A DNA stretch of 64,000 nucleotides, from NCBI RefSeq assembly GCF_900106535.1, contig NZ_FNOH01000018.1, forward strand, positions 62,001 through 126,000, given 5' to 3'. This document shows, one piece after another, positions 9,177 through 18,978 of this stretch (position 1 is its first letter; every line of letters starts with the position of its first letter). The DNA comes from Myxococcus xanthus. GTDB taxonomy: Bacteria > Myxococcota > Myxococcia > Myxococcales > Myxococcaceae. The translations under genes and the position numbers were made by a program. The notes beneath the pieces were generated by a model. It saw only the letters and a list, made by a program, of their open reading frames with translations, was not told where the DNA came from and did not search any database.

Positions 9177-9419
9177 CTACTTCTTGTGGGTGTTGATGTA
9201 GCTGACGGCGTCGTTGACGGTCTTGATGTTCTCCGCCTCTTCGTCGGGAATCTCGACCTCGAACTCCTCTTCCATCGCCATGACGAGCTCCACGATGTCG
9301 AGGCTGTCCGCGCCGAGGTCCTCGATGAAGGAGGACTCCGGCTTGATCTCATCCTCTCCGACACCGAGCTGGTCGGCGATGATGGACTTGACCTTGGCCT
9401 CAATGGTTGACGTCGACAT
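9177..9419 (-). CDS. acpP: Acyl carrier protein
   Basis: Small acidic carrier that holds growing acyl chains on phosphopantetheine. It has 80 residues; the attachment serine is Ser39 in [15 protein letters not shown], the canonical DSL motif. It lies between fabG and fabF, as in most bacteria. A good promoter-like sequence (see 9488-9516) lies in the 104-base gap after fabG, which would let acpP be expressed more strongly than the genes upstream. Confidence 0.98.
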   Translation of the reverse strand: MSTSTIEAKVKSIIADQLGVGEDEIKPESSFIEDLGADSLDIVELVMAMEEEFEVEIPDEEAENIKTVNDAVSYINTHKK

Positions 9420-9487
9420 AAGTGTAGAACCCTCCAGGAACCAGATGTGGCCCGGCTGGCTTCCCGGACCATGTCGAAAGCGGGCGC

Positions 9488-9516
9488 GGTATATCCCACG
9501 CCCGGCGGCAATCCAA
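9488..9516 (-). promoter_or_regulatory. acpP: Candidate sigma-70-type promoter for acpP
   Basis: On the minus strand, TTGGAT (9516-9511) and TATACC (9493-9488) are separated by exactly 17 bases. Transcription would begin near 9481, giving a leader of about 60 bases before the acpP ATG. The element lies directly after the fabG stop. Assigned by consensus only. Confidence 0.55.
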
Positions 9517-9523
9517 CCGTGGG

Positions 9524-10273
9524 TTACATGTACATTCCGCCGTTGACCTTCAGGACCTCGCCGGTGATGTAGGACGCGGCGTCCCCCGCCAGGAAGAGCA
9601 CGGCGCCGGCGACCTCCTCCGGATTGCCCAACCGACCCAGGGGGATGCCCTCCAGCATCTTCTGGCGCATCTCGTCATTGATCTGATGCGTCATGTCCGT
9701 CCCGATGAAGCCGGGGGACACGGCGTTGACGCGGATGTTCCGGCTGGACAGCTCGCGCGCCACGGACTTGGTCAGGCCGATGAGCCCCGCCTTGGACGCC
9801 GAGTAGGCCGCCTGACCGCCGTTGCCCATCTCCCCCACCACGGAGGTGATGTTGATGATGGCGCCGCCCTTCTGCTTCATCATGGGCCGGCTGACGGCGC
9901 GGATGAGCGAGAAGGCGCCCTTGAGGTTGGTGTCCAACTGCTTGTCCCAGTCCTCGTCCTTCACCCGCATCACCAGGCCGTCCACCGCGACGCCCGCGTT
10001 GTTGACGAGCACGTCCAGCCGGCCGTGGCCCTTGACGATGCCGTCCACGGCGCTGGCGCAGGCGGCGCTGTCGGACACGTCGAAGCGGATGGCCTCCGCC
10101 TTGGCGCCCTCCGCCTGGAGCAGGGCCACCGTCTCCTGGGCCGCCGCCTCGTTGCCCGCATAGCTGATGACCACGGTGGAGGCCCCCGCCTTGGCGAAGG
10201 CCACCGCGCACGCCCGGCCGATGCCGCGCGAGCCACCCGTCACGAGCACGACCTTGTCCTTGAAGCCGCTCAT
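9524..10273 (-). CDS. fabG: 3-oxoacyl-ACP reductase FabG
   Basis: NADPH-dependent reductase of fatty-acid elongation, a classical short-chain dehydrogenase. The TGGSRGIG nucleotide-binding loop, LVNNAGV, catalytic Ser ([10 protein letters not shown]) and YSASK are all present, and the C terminus [11 protein letters not shown] is typical of FabG. It has 249 residues from the ATG at 10273, which overlaps the fabD stop (ATGA). Upstream in-frame sequence belongs to fabD in another frame and is not used. Confidence 0.97.
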   Translation of the reverse strand: MSGFKDKVVLVTGGSRGIGRACAVAFAKAGASTVVISYAGNEAAAQETVALLQAEGAKAEAIRFDVSDSAACASAVDGIVKGHGRLDVLVNNAGVAVDGLVMRVKDEDWDKQLDTNLKGAFSLIRAVSRPMMKQKGGAIINITSVVGEMGNGGQAAYSASKAGLIGLTKSVARELSSRNIRVNAVSPGFIGTDMTHQINDEMRQKMLEGIPLGRLGNPEEVAGAVLFLAGDAASYITGEVLKVNGGMYM

Positions 10274-11211
10274 GCTGCCACCCCCAGTGCCGCGAGCGCC
10301 TTGTCCAGGCTCGCGGAGTCCTCGACGTTGAACAGCTCGATGTCCTTGGTGATGCGCTTGACCAGGCCCACCAGCACCTTGCCCGGCCCCAGCTCGATGA
10401 TGCGGGTGACGCCTTCGGCCTTCAGCGCCTCCACGCACTCAATCCAGCGCACCGGCGAGCTCACCTGCTCCAGGAGCAGCGGCACCACCCGCGACGCGTC
10501 CGCGTTGGGACGGGCCTCCACGTTGGTCACCACCGGCACGGACGGCGCGGACACCTGGATGCCGCCCAGCACCTCCGCCAGCCGGGGCTGCACCGGCGCC
10601 ATCAGCGCGCAGTGGAAGGGGGCGGATACCGGCAGGGGCATCACGCGCTTGGCGCCGGCCTCCTTGCACTTCACCCCGGCGCGCTCCACGGCCGCCGCGT
10701 CACCGGCGATGACCGTCTGCTCGGGCGAGTTGTAGTTCGCCGGCGACACCACCTGCCCCTCGGCCGCCGCGTCACAGGCCGCCTTCACCTTCTCCGGAAC
10801 CAGGCCCAGCACCGCGGCCATGGCGCCCACGCCCGCGGGCACCGCCTCCTGCATGAAGGTGCCGCGCGCGCGCACCACCCGGACCGCGTCGCCCAGGTCC
10901 ATGGCGCCCGCCGCCACCAGCGCCGAGTACTCGCCCAGCGAGTGCCCCGCCACGAAGGACGGCGCCGGTCCCCGCTTCGCGAACACCGCGTGCGCCGCCA
11001 GCGACACCGTGAGGATGGCCGGCTGGGTGTTGGCCGTGAGCTTCAGCGCCTCGTCCGGGCCCTCGAAACAGAGGGTGGAGAGCTTCTCCCCCAGGGCGGC
11101 ATCAACCGCGTCGAACACGGCCCGGGCCTCGGGGAACTTCTCATACAGGTCCTTGCCCATCCCCACGGCCTGGCTGCCTTGCCCGGGGAACACGAACGCG
11201 ACCTTCGACAT
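10270..11211 (-). CDS. fabD: Malonyl-CoA:ACP transacylase FabD
   Basis: Loads malonyl units on ACP. FPGQGSQAVGMG opens the 313-residue protein; the nucleophile is Ser91 in GHSLGEYSAL, and the catalytic His is in PVSAPFHCALM. It lies 138 bases after plsX and is coupled to fabG by an ATGA overlap. The fabH gene usually found between plsX and fabD is not here. Confidence 0.97.
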   Translation of the reverse strand: MSKVAFVFPGQGSQAVGMGKDLYEKFPEARAVFDAVDAALGEKLSTLCFEGPDEALKLTANTQPAILTVSLAAHAVFAKRGPAPSFVAGHSLGEYSALVAAGAMDLGDAVRVVRARGTFMQEAVPAGVGAMAAVLGLVPEKVKAACDAAAEGQVVSPANYNSPEQTVIAGDAAAVERAGVKCKEAGAKRVMPLPVSAPFHCALMAPVQPRLAEVLGGIQVSAPSVPVVTNVEARPNADASRVVPLLLEQVSSPVRWIECVEALKAEGVTRIIELGPGKVLVGLVKRITKDIELFNVEDSASLDKALAALGVAA

Positions 11212-11349
11212 GCGGACTCTGCCTCCTCTTCAGCGGCCGGGGCCGCAGGCTGGACGCCCTGTTGCCGTACCTGACCAGGTTGAGCCAGCAATTTCCGCGA
11301 GGCGCCCCGCCACCAGCCCGAGGCGGCCTGCACGCTCCGGGCGAAGGCT

Positions 11350-12411
11350 CTAATCGGAAACGCCCGCGTCTGTCGCTCTTTTTCCCTTCGGATGGGTCGG
11401 AAGCCACGCCGCCGCGCGCCCAATGCAACGCGTCAACTCCGCCTGCACGCCCCCCTCCGCCATGGCCAGCGCCGCGCCCAGCGCGTTGAAGAGGGCCCGG
11501 GGCGTGGAGCGCCCATGCGCGACGATGCCCACCCCCTGGATGCCCAGCAGGGGCGCCCCGCCGTACTCGGCGTAGTCCACCACCCGGCGAAGCCCGGCCA
11601 GCGCGGGCTGGAGCAGCATCGCCCCCACCTTCTCCGCCAGCCCGCCGCGCCGTTCGATGGCCTGACGCAGCATGCCAATGACGCCCATGCCCACGCCCTC
11701 GGATGTCTTCAGGACGACGTTTCCGGTGAACCCGTCCGTCACCACCACCTGCACCTCGCCGGAGAAGAGGTCCTTGCCCTCCACGTAACCCACGAAGTCC
11801 AGATCCGAGCGCCGCAGCAGCCCACTGGCCTCCCGGGTGAGCGGCGTCCCCTTGGAGGACTCCTCTCCATTGGAGAGCACGGCCACCCGGGGCCGGGCCA
11901 CGCCCATGCGCGCGCGCACGTAGGCCTCCCCCATGACGGCGAACTGGGCCAGGTGCGTCGGCTTGCAGTCCACGTTGGCGCCCGCATCCAGGAGCAGGCA
12001 CCGGCCGCCGCCCTTCAGCGCGGGAAAGAGCGCGGCGATGGCGGGACGCTCCACGCCCGGCAGCCGTCCCAGCGTGAGCAGGCCCCCGGCCATGACGGCG
12101 CCAGAGTTGCCCGCTGAGACGAGCGCCTCCGCCCGGCCGTCCCGCACCAGTTCGAAGCCCACCCGGAGGGAGGAGTCCCGCTTGCGGCGGAAGGCGGTCG
12201 AGGCGTGCTCGTCCATCTCCACGACTTCAGAGGCGTGGTGGACCTGGAGGTTGGACGGAGGCCGCAGCTTGCCCAGCAGGGGCGCCACCTTCGCCTCGTC
12301 CCCCACCAGGAGCACCTCATGGCCGGGGTGGGCCCGCGCGAAGAGCACCCCACCCTCCACGGGGGCGGCGGGCGCGTGATCGCCGCCCATGGCATCCAGC
12401 ACCAGCCTCAT
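11350..12411 (-). CDS. plsX: Phosphate acyltransferase PlsX
   Basis: Makes acyl-phosphate from acyl-ACP as the first step of phospholipid synthesis. The 353-residue chain starts MRLVLDAMGGDHAP, the family signature. SAGNSGAVMAG, LDAGANVDCKP and VTDGFTGNVVLKTSEG follow. The ATG at 12411 has a GGAG-containing leader; upstream in-frame sequence to 12777 is non-conserved. This is the first gene of the minus-strand fatty-acid run. Confidence 0.96.
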   Translation of the reverse strand: MRLVLDAMGGDHAPAAPVEGGVLFARAHPGHEVLLVGDEAKVAPLLGKLRPPSNLQVHHASEVVEMDEHASTAFRRKRDSSLRVGFELVRDGRAEALVSAGNSGAVMAGGLLTLGRLPGVERPAIAALFPALKGGGRCLLLDAGANVDCKPTHLAQFAVMGEAYVRARMGVARPRVAVLSNGEESSKGTPLTREASGLLRRSDLDFVGYVEGKDLFSGEVQVVVTDGFTGNVVLKTSEGVGMGVIGMLRQAIERRGGLAEKVGAMLLQPALAGLRRVVDYAEYGGAPLLGIQGVGIVAHGRSTPRALFNALGAALAMAEGGVQAELTRCIGRAAAWLPTHPKGKRATDAGVSD

Positions 12412-12583
12412 CCCCACCCTCTCCTTGCCCGCCCGGCGTCCGGCCGGCTGTCGGTGTCCGTATCCCACCCGCCGGGGGGCGGGCGGCGCGCAGCACAGCA
12501 GGAACCCTGCAGGGGGGCAACGACTGGCTGATACGCCCTGGAGCACGGCCGGAAGAATGGCGACCGCGCCATGGGCGTTGTCA

Positions 12584-12614
12584 CCGGGCACCGTCCGAGA
12601 TAGACGGTGCCCGG
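12584..12614. repeat. Perfect 12-bp inverted repeat (hairpin or operator)
   Basis: Arms CCGGGCACCGTC (12584-12595) and GACGGTGCCCGG (12603-12614) match at every base around a 7-base loop. No T-run follows on either strand, so a simple intrinsic terminator is unlikely. It lies 170 bases upstream of plsX and 30 bases upstream of the rpmF -35 element, where a repressor site or mRNA leader structure could act. Confidence 0.6.
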
Positions 12615-12643
12615 GAGATAACGGGCCCTCCCGCGTTGCCGCA

Positions 12644-12672
12644 TTGACTCGGGGGCTTCGAGCCGCTAGGGT
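12644..12672 (+). promoter_or_regulatory. rpmF: Candidate rpmF promoter
   Basis: TTGACT (12644-12649) and TAGGGT (12667-12672) are separated by 17 bases, a good match to the myxobacterial housekeeping promoter pattern. Transcription would start near 12679, giving a leader of about 175 bases before the GTG start of rpmF. Confidence 0.6.
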
Positions 12673-12854
12673 CCGCCGCCTTCCGAAGCCGGACATGGAG
12701 TACGGGAGCCTTCGTGCGACCGCCCCAGACCGGTTTCGAGCAGAGAGTGTTGCGCAGGGAGCCGGGGACCCCGGCACAGCGCGAAAGACATTGGACTCAA
12801 CCGGTCCGGACCGGCGCGAACGCTCCGGGTCGGGGTCGAATATAGAGGTGAGCC

Positions 12855-13043
12855 GTGGGTGTCCCCAAGAAGCGTACTTCGAAGATGCGTCGCGACCGCC
12901 GCCGTGCGGCCAACAACAACCTGCGGAGCGCCGTGCAGGTGACCAAGTGCCCGAACTGCAAGGAGCCGGTGATGCCTCACCGCGCCTGCACGTCCTGTGG
13001 CCAGTACAAGGGCCGTGAAGTGGTCGCTCAGGCCGAGGCCTGA
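12855..13043 (+). CDS. rpmF: Large-subunit ribosomal protein bL32
   Basis: Small zinc-ribbon protein of the 50S subunit, 62 residues from a GTG start with AGAGGTGA just upstream. The start GVPKKRTSKMRRDRRRA is characteristic, and the four-cysteine ribbon is intact (CPNC and CTSC). It is on the plus strand, while yceD (13176-13778) and plsX on either side are on the minus strand; normally all three run in one direction. It therefore needs its own promoter, which is visible upstream. Confidence 0.97.
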   Translation: MGVPKKRTSKMRRDRRRAANNNLRSAVQVTKCPNCKEPVMPHRACTSCGQYKGREVVAQAEA

Positions 13044-13057
13044 CACACAGTCACATA

Positions 13058-13123
13058 CAGCGCCCTTCCCGGGCGCTGCGAAACACGACGGGCCGCGTCT
13101 CCATCCAGTGGAGGCCGCGGCCC
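13058..13123 (+). terminator. Tandem hairpins in the rpmF/yceD convergent gap
   Basis: Two strong stems lie between the convergent genes. The first pairs CAGCGCCC (13058-13065) with GGGCGCTG (13071-13078). The second pairs GGGCCGCG (13090-13097) with CGCGGCCC (13116-13123) and has an inner CTCC/GGAG stem. A weak T-rich tail (TTGTCGTTT) follows on the plus strand. They probably end rpmF transcription and may also work on the yceD side. Confidence 0.6.
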
Positions 13124-13175
13124 TTGTCGTTTCAGGGCCCCCTCTCACGAGGTGGCCCTGCACTCCAGGCTCACT

Positions 13176-13778
13176 TCAGTTGTTGAGCTTGATGTTCTTC
13201 AGCGGCGCCAGCCGCGGGTCCACGGGCCGGGTCTCACAGGTGCAGGCGACCTCGTTGCGGTTCGCGCCGCACTGCGAGCACAGGCCCTTGCAGTCGTCCC
13301 GGCACACGGCGTTCATCGGCAGGGCCAGCAGGAGCTGCTCCCGGACGATGGGGTCCAGGTTGATGGTCTTCCCGTCGAAGAGCTCCTGATCCACGTCGTC
13401 CAGTTCGAAGGAGCCGCCAGACTCACCCTGGCTGCGCTCCTTCTTCTCCATGGCCTTCTCGTCGTCATCCTTGAAGTCGTCGCCCCGAGCCAGGGACTCC
13501 GGCACCAGGTTGAGCGTGAACTCCACGGGGACCTTCATGGCCACGTCGGCGAGGCAGCGCTTACAGGGGCTGGTGACGTCCACCGTGAAGCGCCCCTCCA
13601 GCAGCACGCCGCCGCTCAGCTTGCGCAGCGACGCCTTCAACGTCGCCGGGGCCGTGGCCCGGAATCCGGTATCCTCGCCGGAGGCAGCGCCTCCCAGCGT
13701 CTCACCGAGCAGCTCGAGATTGACGGGCTCCTCGAGCTTCAGCCCTGCGTCCTTGATTTGATCAACCTTTACGAGCAT
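13176..13778 (-). CDS. YceD/DUF177 family protein
   Basis: Member of the DUF177 family linked to 23S rRNA and bL32 accumulation. The 200-residue protein has CKRCL in the middle and a C-terminal cysteine cluster (CRDDCKGLCSQCGANRN) with a typical closing DPRLAPLKNIK. Family members almost always precede rpmF on the same strand; here rpmF is next to it but convergent. A promoter-like sequence lies immediately upstream (13810-13838). Confidence 0.93.
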   Translation of the reverse strand: MLVKVDQIKDAGLKLEEPVNLELLGETLGGAASGEDTGFRATAPATLKASLRKLSGGVLLEGRFTVDVTSPCKRCLADVAMKVPVEFTLNLVPESLARGDDFKDDDEKAMEKKERSQGESGGSFELDDVDQELFDGKTINLDPIVREQLLLALPMNAVCRDDCKGLCSQCGANRNEVACTCETRPVDPRLAPLKNIKLNN

Positions 13779-13809
13779 TTACGCTACTTCCAGGCCAAAA
13801 GGGGCGCGC

Positions 13810-13838
13810 AACATAGAGGGTGGCCCCTCCAGCGTCAA
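13810..13838 (-). promoter_or_regulatory. Candidate promoter for the YceD/DUF177 gene
   Basis: Minus-strand TTGACG (13838-13833) and TATGTT (13815-13810) have a 17-base spacer. The predicted start is near 13803, about 25 bases before the ATG at 13778. Confidence 0.6.
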
Positions 13839-13941
13839 CACGCCCTCGTGCAACACCGCCACGAAGATGTCACCGCTCCGTCACCCCCGATGGGCCGGCC
13901 TTCGTGGATTCTCTCGATAACGTTTTGATAGGTTCGAATCG

Positions 13942-14877
13942 ATGCACGCACATGGCTGGCGGTTGCGCGGGTGGGCCCTCATCCTGGTGCTGGGCCTGGG
14001 TGCCCGACCGGGCTGGAGCCGGCCCCTCTTCCCTGAGCCTGTTCTCTCGCAGCTCGGCCCGGCCAGCCCGGCCATCACCGAGGCCCGCGAGCAGTTCGAC
14101 CAGGGCGAATTCGAAGACGCACGTCGCACCATCCTGGAAGGCCTGGATGCGCCGGACCTGACGGATGATCAGTTGGTGGAGATGTACCGCCTGCTGGGCC
14201 TCACGGCCCTCTACCTGGGGGACGAGCCCCAGGCGCGCGACGCCTACGAGAAGCTGCTCCAGGCCCGGCCGGACTACGAGCTCCCCCGCAGCTCCCCGCC
14301 CAAGCTGCGCGCCCTCTACGCGCGCATCCGCGAGGACATCAAGAGCCGGCGCGTCCGCCCCGTCACCCTGGACGTGGACCCCATCCCTGATCCGCCGGGT
14401 GGCGAGCCCGTCGTCGTGGAGGCCGCCATCCAGGACCTGGCGCTGGGCGCCCGCGCGCGCCTCTTCTACCGGCGCGCCGGTGACGAGGCCTACAGCTCGG
14501 TGGACTTCGCACGTGAGCGAGGCCCCGACGGCCGCCCCCGCGAGCGCTACCGCGCGGTGCTGCCGGCCTATGAAGTGCCCACCGAGGCCGAGGCCTACGA
14601 GATGGAGTACTACTTCGAGGTCGCGGACGCGGCGCAGCGCCGGCTCGCGGGCCGGGGAGACTCCTTCCAGCCGCTCATCTTCCAGGTGGCGCCCCGGGCC
14701 GTGCGCGCCGGCGCCGCCGCCGACCCGTCCTCCCGTCCCTGGTACAAGAGCCCCTGGCTCTGGGTGGGCGTGGGCGCGGTGGCCATTGGCGCCACCGCCG
14801 GCATCGTGGCGCTGACCTCCGGCGAAGAGCGGGGCCGCGTTCCCATCACCATCCGCGTGGAGCCCCCCGCCCCATGA
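13942..14877 (+). CDS. TPR-containing envelope protein with C-terminal membrane segment
   Basis: Not recognised as a named protein. The 311-residue chain starts with an Arg-flanked hydrophobic stretch that looks like a signal peptide (ILVLGLGARPGWS). A helical region with TPR-like character (about 45-140) includes EAREQFDQGEFEDARRTI. A beta-rich middle follows, and one transmembrane helix lies close to the C terminus (WLWVGVGAVAIGATAGIVAL). It overlaps the next lipoprotein gene by 4 bases (ATGA), so the two probably form an envelope pair. Similar TPR plus tail proteins are frequent in myxobacteria; function unknown. Confidence 0.75.
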   Translation: MHAHGWRLRGWALILVLGLGARPGWSRPLFPEPVLSQLGPASPAITEAREQFDQGEFEDARRTILEGLDAPDLTDDQLVEMYRLLGLTALYLGDEPQARDAYEKLLQARPDYELPRSSPPKLRALYARIREDIKSRRVRPVTLDVDPIPDPPGGEPVVVEAAIQDLALGARARLFYRRAGDEAYSSVDFARERGPDGRPRERYRAVLPAYEVPTEAEAYEMEYYFEVADAAQRRLAGRGDSFQPLIFQVAPRAVRAGAAADPSSRPWYKSPWLWVGVGAVAIGATAGIVALTSGEERGRVPITIRVEPPAP

Positions 14878-15377
14878 GCCTGCGCCTCCTGTCCCCACTG
14901 TTGCTGCTCGGCCTTGGCGCGTGCGGCCCTGACGCCGAGCCCGCGGGTCGCTTTCCGCTCGCCCTGACGATGGAGCGCGCGGTGGCCAACGACGTCCAGG
15001 CGCTACAGGTGGCCGTGGTGTCACGGGGCTCCAGCCGCAGTTGCACCGAGATTCAGCGCACGTGCCTGGGCACCCAGGTGCGGCGTGACGACCTGGTGGT
15101 GCTGAAGGACGCCCAGGGGCGCGAGGGCAGGGCCCTCCGCTTCCCAGTGGACCTGGCGACCCTCCAGTCGGGAGGAAGCCTGGAGCTGGCGGTGGACGTG
15201 CCGGTGGGCCGAGATTACGCGCTCGTCATCGAGGCGATCACCACGGGGACCCCGCCCGGCTTCCTGGGGAGTTCGTGCAACTACCTCCGTGAGGTCAACG
15301 CGGGCGACAACGCCCCGGTGATTGCCGCGCCCCTGACGCTGACCGGTGGAGATTGCAATCCGTCCATCGCGCCCTGA
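14874..15377 (+). CDS. Putative lipoprotein
   Basis: 167 residues with a signal peptide ending in a lipobox (LLLGLGAC, Cys at residue 17), so it is probably acylated and envelope-anchored. Further cysteines (CTEIQRTC and near the end, SSCNY and GDCNP) suggest disulphides outside the cytoplasm. No domain is recognised. It is translationally coupled to the TPR protein before it and ends 25 bases before the response regulator gene. Confidence 0.75.
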   Translation: MSLRLLSPLLLLGLGACGPDAEPAGRFPLALTMERAVANDVQALQVAVVSRGSSRSCTEIQRTCLGTQVRRDDLVVLKDAQGREGRALRFPVDLATLQSGGSLELAVDVPVGRDYALVIEAITTGTPPGFLGSSCNYLREVNAGDNAPVIAAPLTLTGGDCNPSIAP

Positions 15378-15402
15378 GCGCGGAGGGACTCGAGAGGGCT
15401 TC

Positions 15403-16083
15403 ATGTCGCGCATCCTGATTATCGAGGACGAGCAGGACCTGGCAGGTCTCGTCGACTACAACCTGCGGGCCGCGGGCTTCGAGACGGAGACGGCCAGCAC
15501 CGGCGCGAGCGGGCTCGCCAAGGCGCGCGCGCATCCGCCAGACCTGGTGCTGCTGGACCTGATGCTGCCGGACGTGGCGGGCAGCGAGGTGCTGCGCATG
15601 CTCAAGGCGGACACCGAGCTGCGCAAGGCGTCCGTCATCATCGTCAGCGCGAAGGGCCAGGAGTCCGACCGGGTGCAGGGCCTGGAGCTGGGCGCGGACG
15701 ACTACGTGGTGAAGCCCTTCTCCGTCCGCGAGCTCCTTCTGCGCGTCAAGGCCGTGCTGCGCCGCGCGGACGCGGAGGACGGCCCCTCCGCGGTGCTCGC
15801 CTCCGGCGACATCAGCCTGGACACCACCCGCCACCAGGTGCGTGTGAAGGGCGAGGAAGTGCTCCTCACCGCGCTGGAGTTCCGCCTGCTGCGCACGCTG
15901 CTGGAGCGCTCGGACCGGGTGCAGACGCGCGAGGTGCTGCTGTCGGACGTCTGGGGCATCCAGGCGGAGATCCACACCCGCACCGTGGACACGCACATCA
16001 AGCGGCTGCGCGAGAAGCTGGGCCCCGCCGGGGACATCATCGAGACGGTGCGCGGCGTGGGCTACAAGCTCAGCCCTCCGTGA
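15403..16083 (+). CDS. PhoB/OmpR-family response regulator
   Basis: Receiver plus winged-helix DNA-binding domain, 226 residues. The receiver has acidic pocket EDE, phosphoacceptor Asp52 (LVLLDLMLPD) and Lys in DYVVKPFSVREL. The effector domain carries LTALEFRLLRTLLE, RVQTREVLL, RTVDTHIKRLREKLG and a final TVRGVGYKL, all diagnostic of PhoB-type regulators. The ATG at 15403 is chosen because the fold starts there; the open frame reaches 15346. It is followed after 13 bases by its likely cognate kinase. The second PhoB-like regulator at 26042 is a close paralogue. Confidence 0.95.
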   Translation: MSRILIIEDEQDLAGLVDYNLRAAGFETETASTGASGLAKARAHPPDLVLLDLMLPDVAGSEVLRMLKADTELRKASVIIVSAKGQESDRVQGLELGADDYVVKPFSVRELLLRVKAVLRRADAEDGPSAVLASGDISLDTTRHQVRVKGEEVLLTALEFRLLRTLLERSDRVQTREVLLSDVWGIQAEIHTRTVDTHIKRLREKLGPAGDIIETVRGVGYKLSPP

Positions 16084-16096
16084 GGCCGCCCCGCCC

Positions 16097-17461
<1,365 letters not shown>

Positions 17462-17473
17462 GATGGAGTGACC

Positions 17474-18418
17474 ATGCGGGTCGCCATCCTCGCGGACATC
17501 CACGGCAATCTTCCCGCCTGCGAGGCCGTCCTCGAGGACATCGCCCGCTCTGTATCGCCCGACTACATCGTCGCGGCCGGAGACCTGGCGCTGCGTGGCG
17601 CCCATCCCCGGGAGACGGTGGACCTGCTCTTCGACCGGTGTGACTCCGTCCTGATGGGCAACACCGACTGCTACCTGGCGGGCAACTACCTGGGCGGCGC
17701 CTACCGGGAGAAGGACCACTGGAAGACGGAGCTGCTGCGCTGGACGCGGGACCAGTTGGGCGGCGCGCTGCTGGAGAAGCTGGGCGCCCTGCCCTTCTCC
17801 GTGCGCTACACGCCGCGCAAGGGACAGGACCTCTTCGTCTGCCACGCCAACCCGCGCAACCTCGAGGAGTCGCTGGACCCCACGCTGGATGACGTCGCGG
17901 TGCGCCGCTTCTTCAGCCACCTGGACGCGGCGGCCTGCGCCTTCGGGCACCTGCACTTCCCCTACCGCCGCCGCGTGGGCCGCATGCTCATCGCGGACGT
18001 GGCCAGCGCGGGCATCCCCCGGGACGGAGACCTGCGCCCCGCCTACGGCGTCTTCACCTTCACGCCCAAGGGTTGGCGGGTGCAGATTCGCCGGGTGCGC
18101 TACCCGGTGCGCAAGGCCACCCAGGCCCTCACCGCGCGCCGCGTCCCCGGCGGACCGCTCCTGGTCCACAAGCTGGTGGAGGCGCGCTACCGCCACCACA
18201 ACGCGCTGATGGAGGCCGCGCGGCGCCACTCCGGCCTGCCACCGCCGGGCCCGGTGCTCCGCCCGCCGCCAGGGGCCGCCTCGCGCGCCGCGGCCACGCC
18301 CATGGACAGTCGTCCCTCCCCGGAGGTCGACCCCGCCTCGTTGCCCACGGACCTGGACGGAACCGTGACGGGCGCGGCGCCGCTGCCCCTGGACGCGCTC
18401 AACGATTTCGAAGGGTAG
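17474..18418 (+). CDS. Calcineurin-like metallophosphoesterase
   Basis: Predicted binuclear-metal phosphoesterase of 314 residues. Metal-site motifs are visible: ILADIHGN (D-x-H), AAGDLALRG (GD), MGNTDCY (GN-D), CHANPRN and FGHLHFPY (GHxH). The substrate is unknown. The last 80 or so residues are Pro/Ala-rich and probably disordered. I chose the ATG at 17474 (GGAG six bases upstream) over the GTG at 17468. It follows the PhoR-like kinase by 12 bases and may belong to the same transcript. Confidence 0.88.
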   Translation: MRVAILADIHGNLPACEAVLEDIARSVSPDYIVAAGDLALRGAHPRETVDLLFDRCDSVLMGNTDCYLAGNYLGGAYREKDHWKTELLRWTRDQLGGALLEKLGALPFSVRYTPRKGQDLFVCHANPRNLEESLDPTLDDVAVRRFFSHLDAAACAFGHLHFPYRRRVGRMLIADVASAGIPRDGDLRPAYGVFTFTPKGWRVQIRRVRYPVRKATQALTARRVPGGPLLVHKLVEARYRHHNALMEAARRHSGLPPPGPVLRPPPGAASRAAATPMDSRPSPEVDPASLPTDLDGTVTGAAPLPLDALNDFEG

Positions 18419-18477
18419 ACGTTGTCGCCAGTCCGTTGCTTGCGCGGGAACGCCCGGGGTGATTCACGGCGCTCACC

Positions 18478-18972
18478 ATGTCTGCACGCGAGCTGCCGCT
18501 GCTGTTCATCCGCCACGCCGTCGCGGAGGACTCTCACGTCCTGGGCGATGAGGCGCGCGCCCTCACCCCGGAAGGCCGCGCCGCCTTCCGCCACCATGCA
18601 CGCAAGCTGGCACGCCTCACGCCACTGCGCGGCATCATCACCAGTCCGCTGGTGCGTGCCGTCCAGACGGCGGAGCTGCTCGCCGAGGCCTTCGGCGTGT
18701 CCGGCGTGGAGGTCCACCCCGCCCTGCTGCCCCAGCGCGGCGCGCACAAGCGCATCGTCGACCTGGGCCGCGAGCGCGGAGCGGGCTGGGCCCTGGTGGG
18801 CCACAACCCCTCGCTGGAGCGCGCGGCCATTCGCGCCCTGGAGCATGAGCTGCCGGACAAGCTGCGCAAGGGCGCGGCGCTGGCGCTCCATCCCCTGAAG
18901 AACGGCGGCTTCACGCTCGCGTGGTGGGCCACGCCGGGCAAGCCCGTGAAGCGCCCCGGCGACCTGCGCTGA
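18478..18972 (+). CDS. SixA-type phosphohistidine phosphatase (histidine phosphatase family)
   Basis: Short histidine-phosphatase-superfamily protein, 164 residues. The catalytic RH motif is at residues 12-13 (FIRHAVAED), followed by the Arg/Ser region TSPLVRAVQTAELL and the second catalytic His in VGHNPSLE. SixA enzymes remove phosphate from histidine in Hpt or PTS proteins. Placement after a sensor kinase and a phosphoesterase suggests, but does not prove, a role in signal turn-off. It converges with the DUF1634 gene, leaving a 6-base gap. Confidence 0.88.
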   Translation: MSARELPLLFIRHAVAEDSHVLGDEARALTPEGRAAFRHHARKLARLTPLRGIITSPLVRAVQTAELLAEAFGVSGVEVHPALLPQRGAHKRIVDLGRERGAGWALVGHNPSLERAAIRALEHELPDKLRKGAALALHPLKNGGFTLAWWATPGKPVKRPGDLR

Positions 18973-18978
18973 CGCGCC

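Larger units (their letters stand above)
12412..12854. other. Divergent intergenic region between plsX and rpmF
   Basis: This 443-base stretch has no convincing gene. It contains a perfect 12-bp inverted repeat (12584-12614) and a good plus-strand promoter for rpmF (12644-12672). The rest is the rpmF leader of about 175 bases, including a short GC hairpin near 12760-12775, and the leader of plsX. Open frames here have atypical codon use and no family resemblance. Confidence 0.7.
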
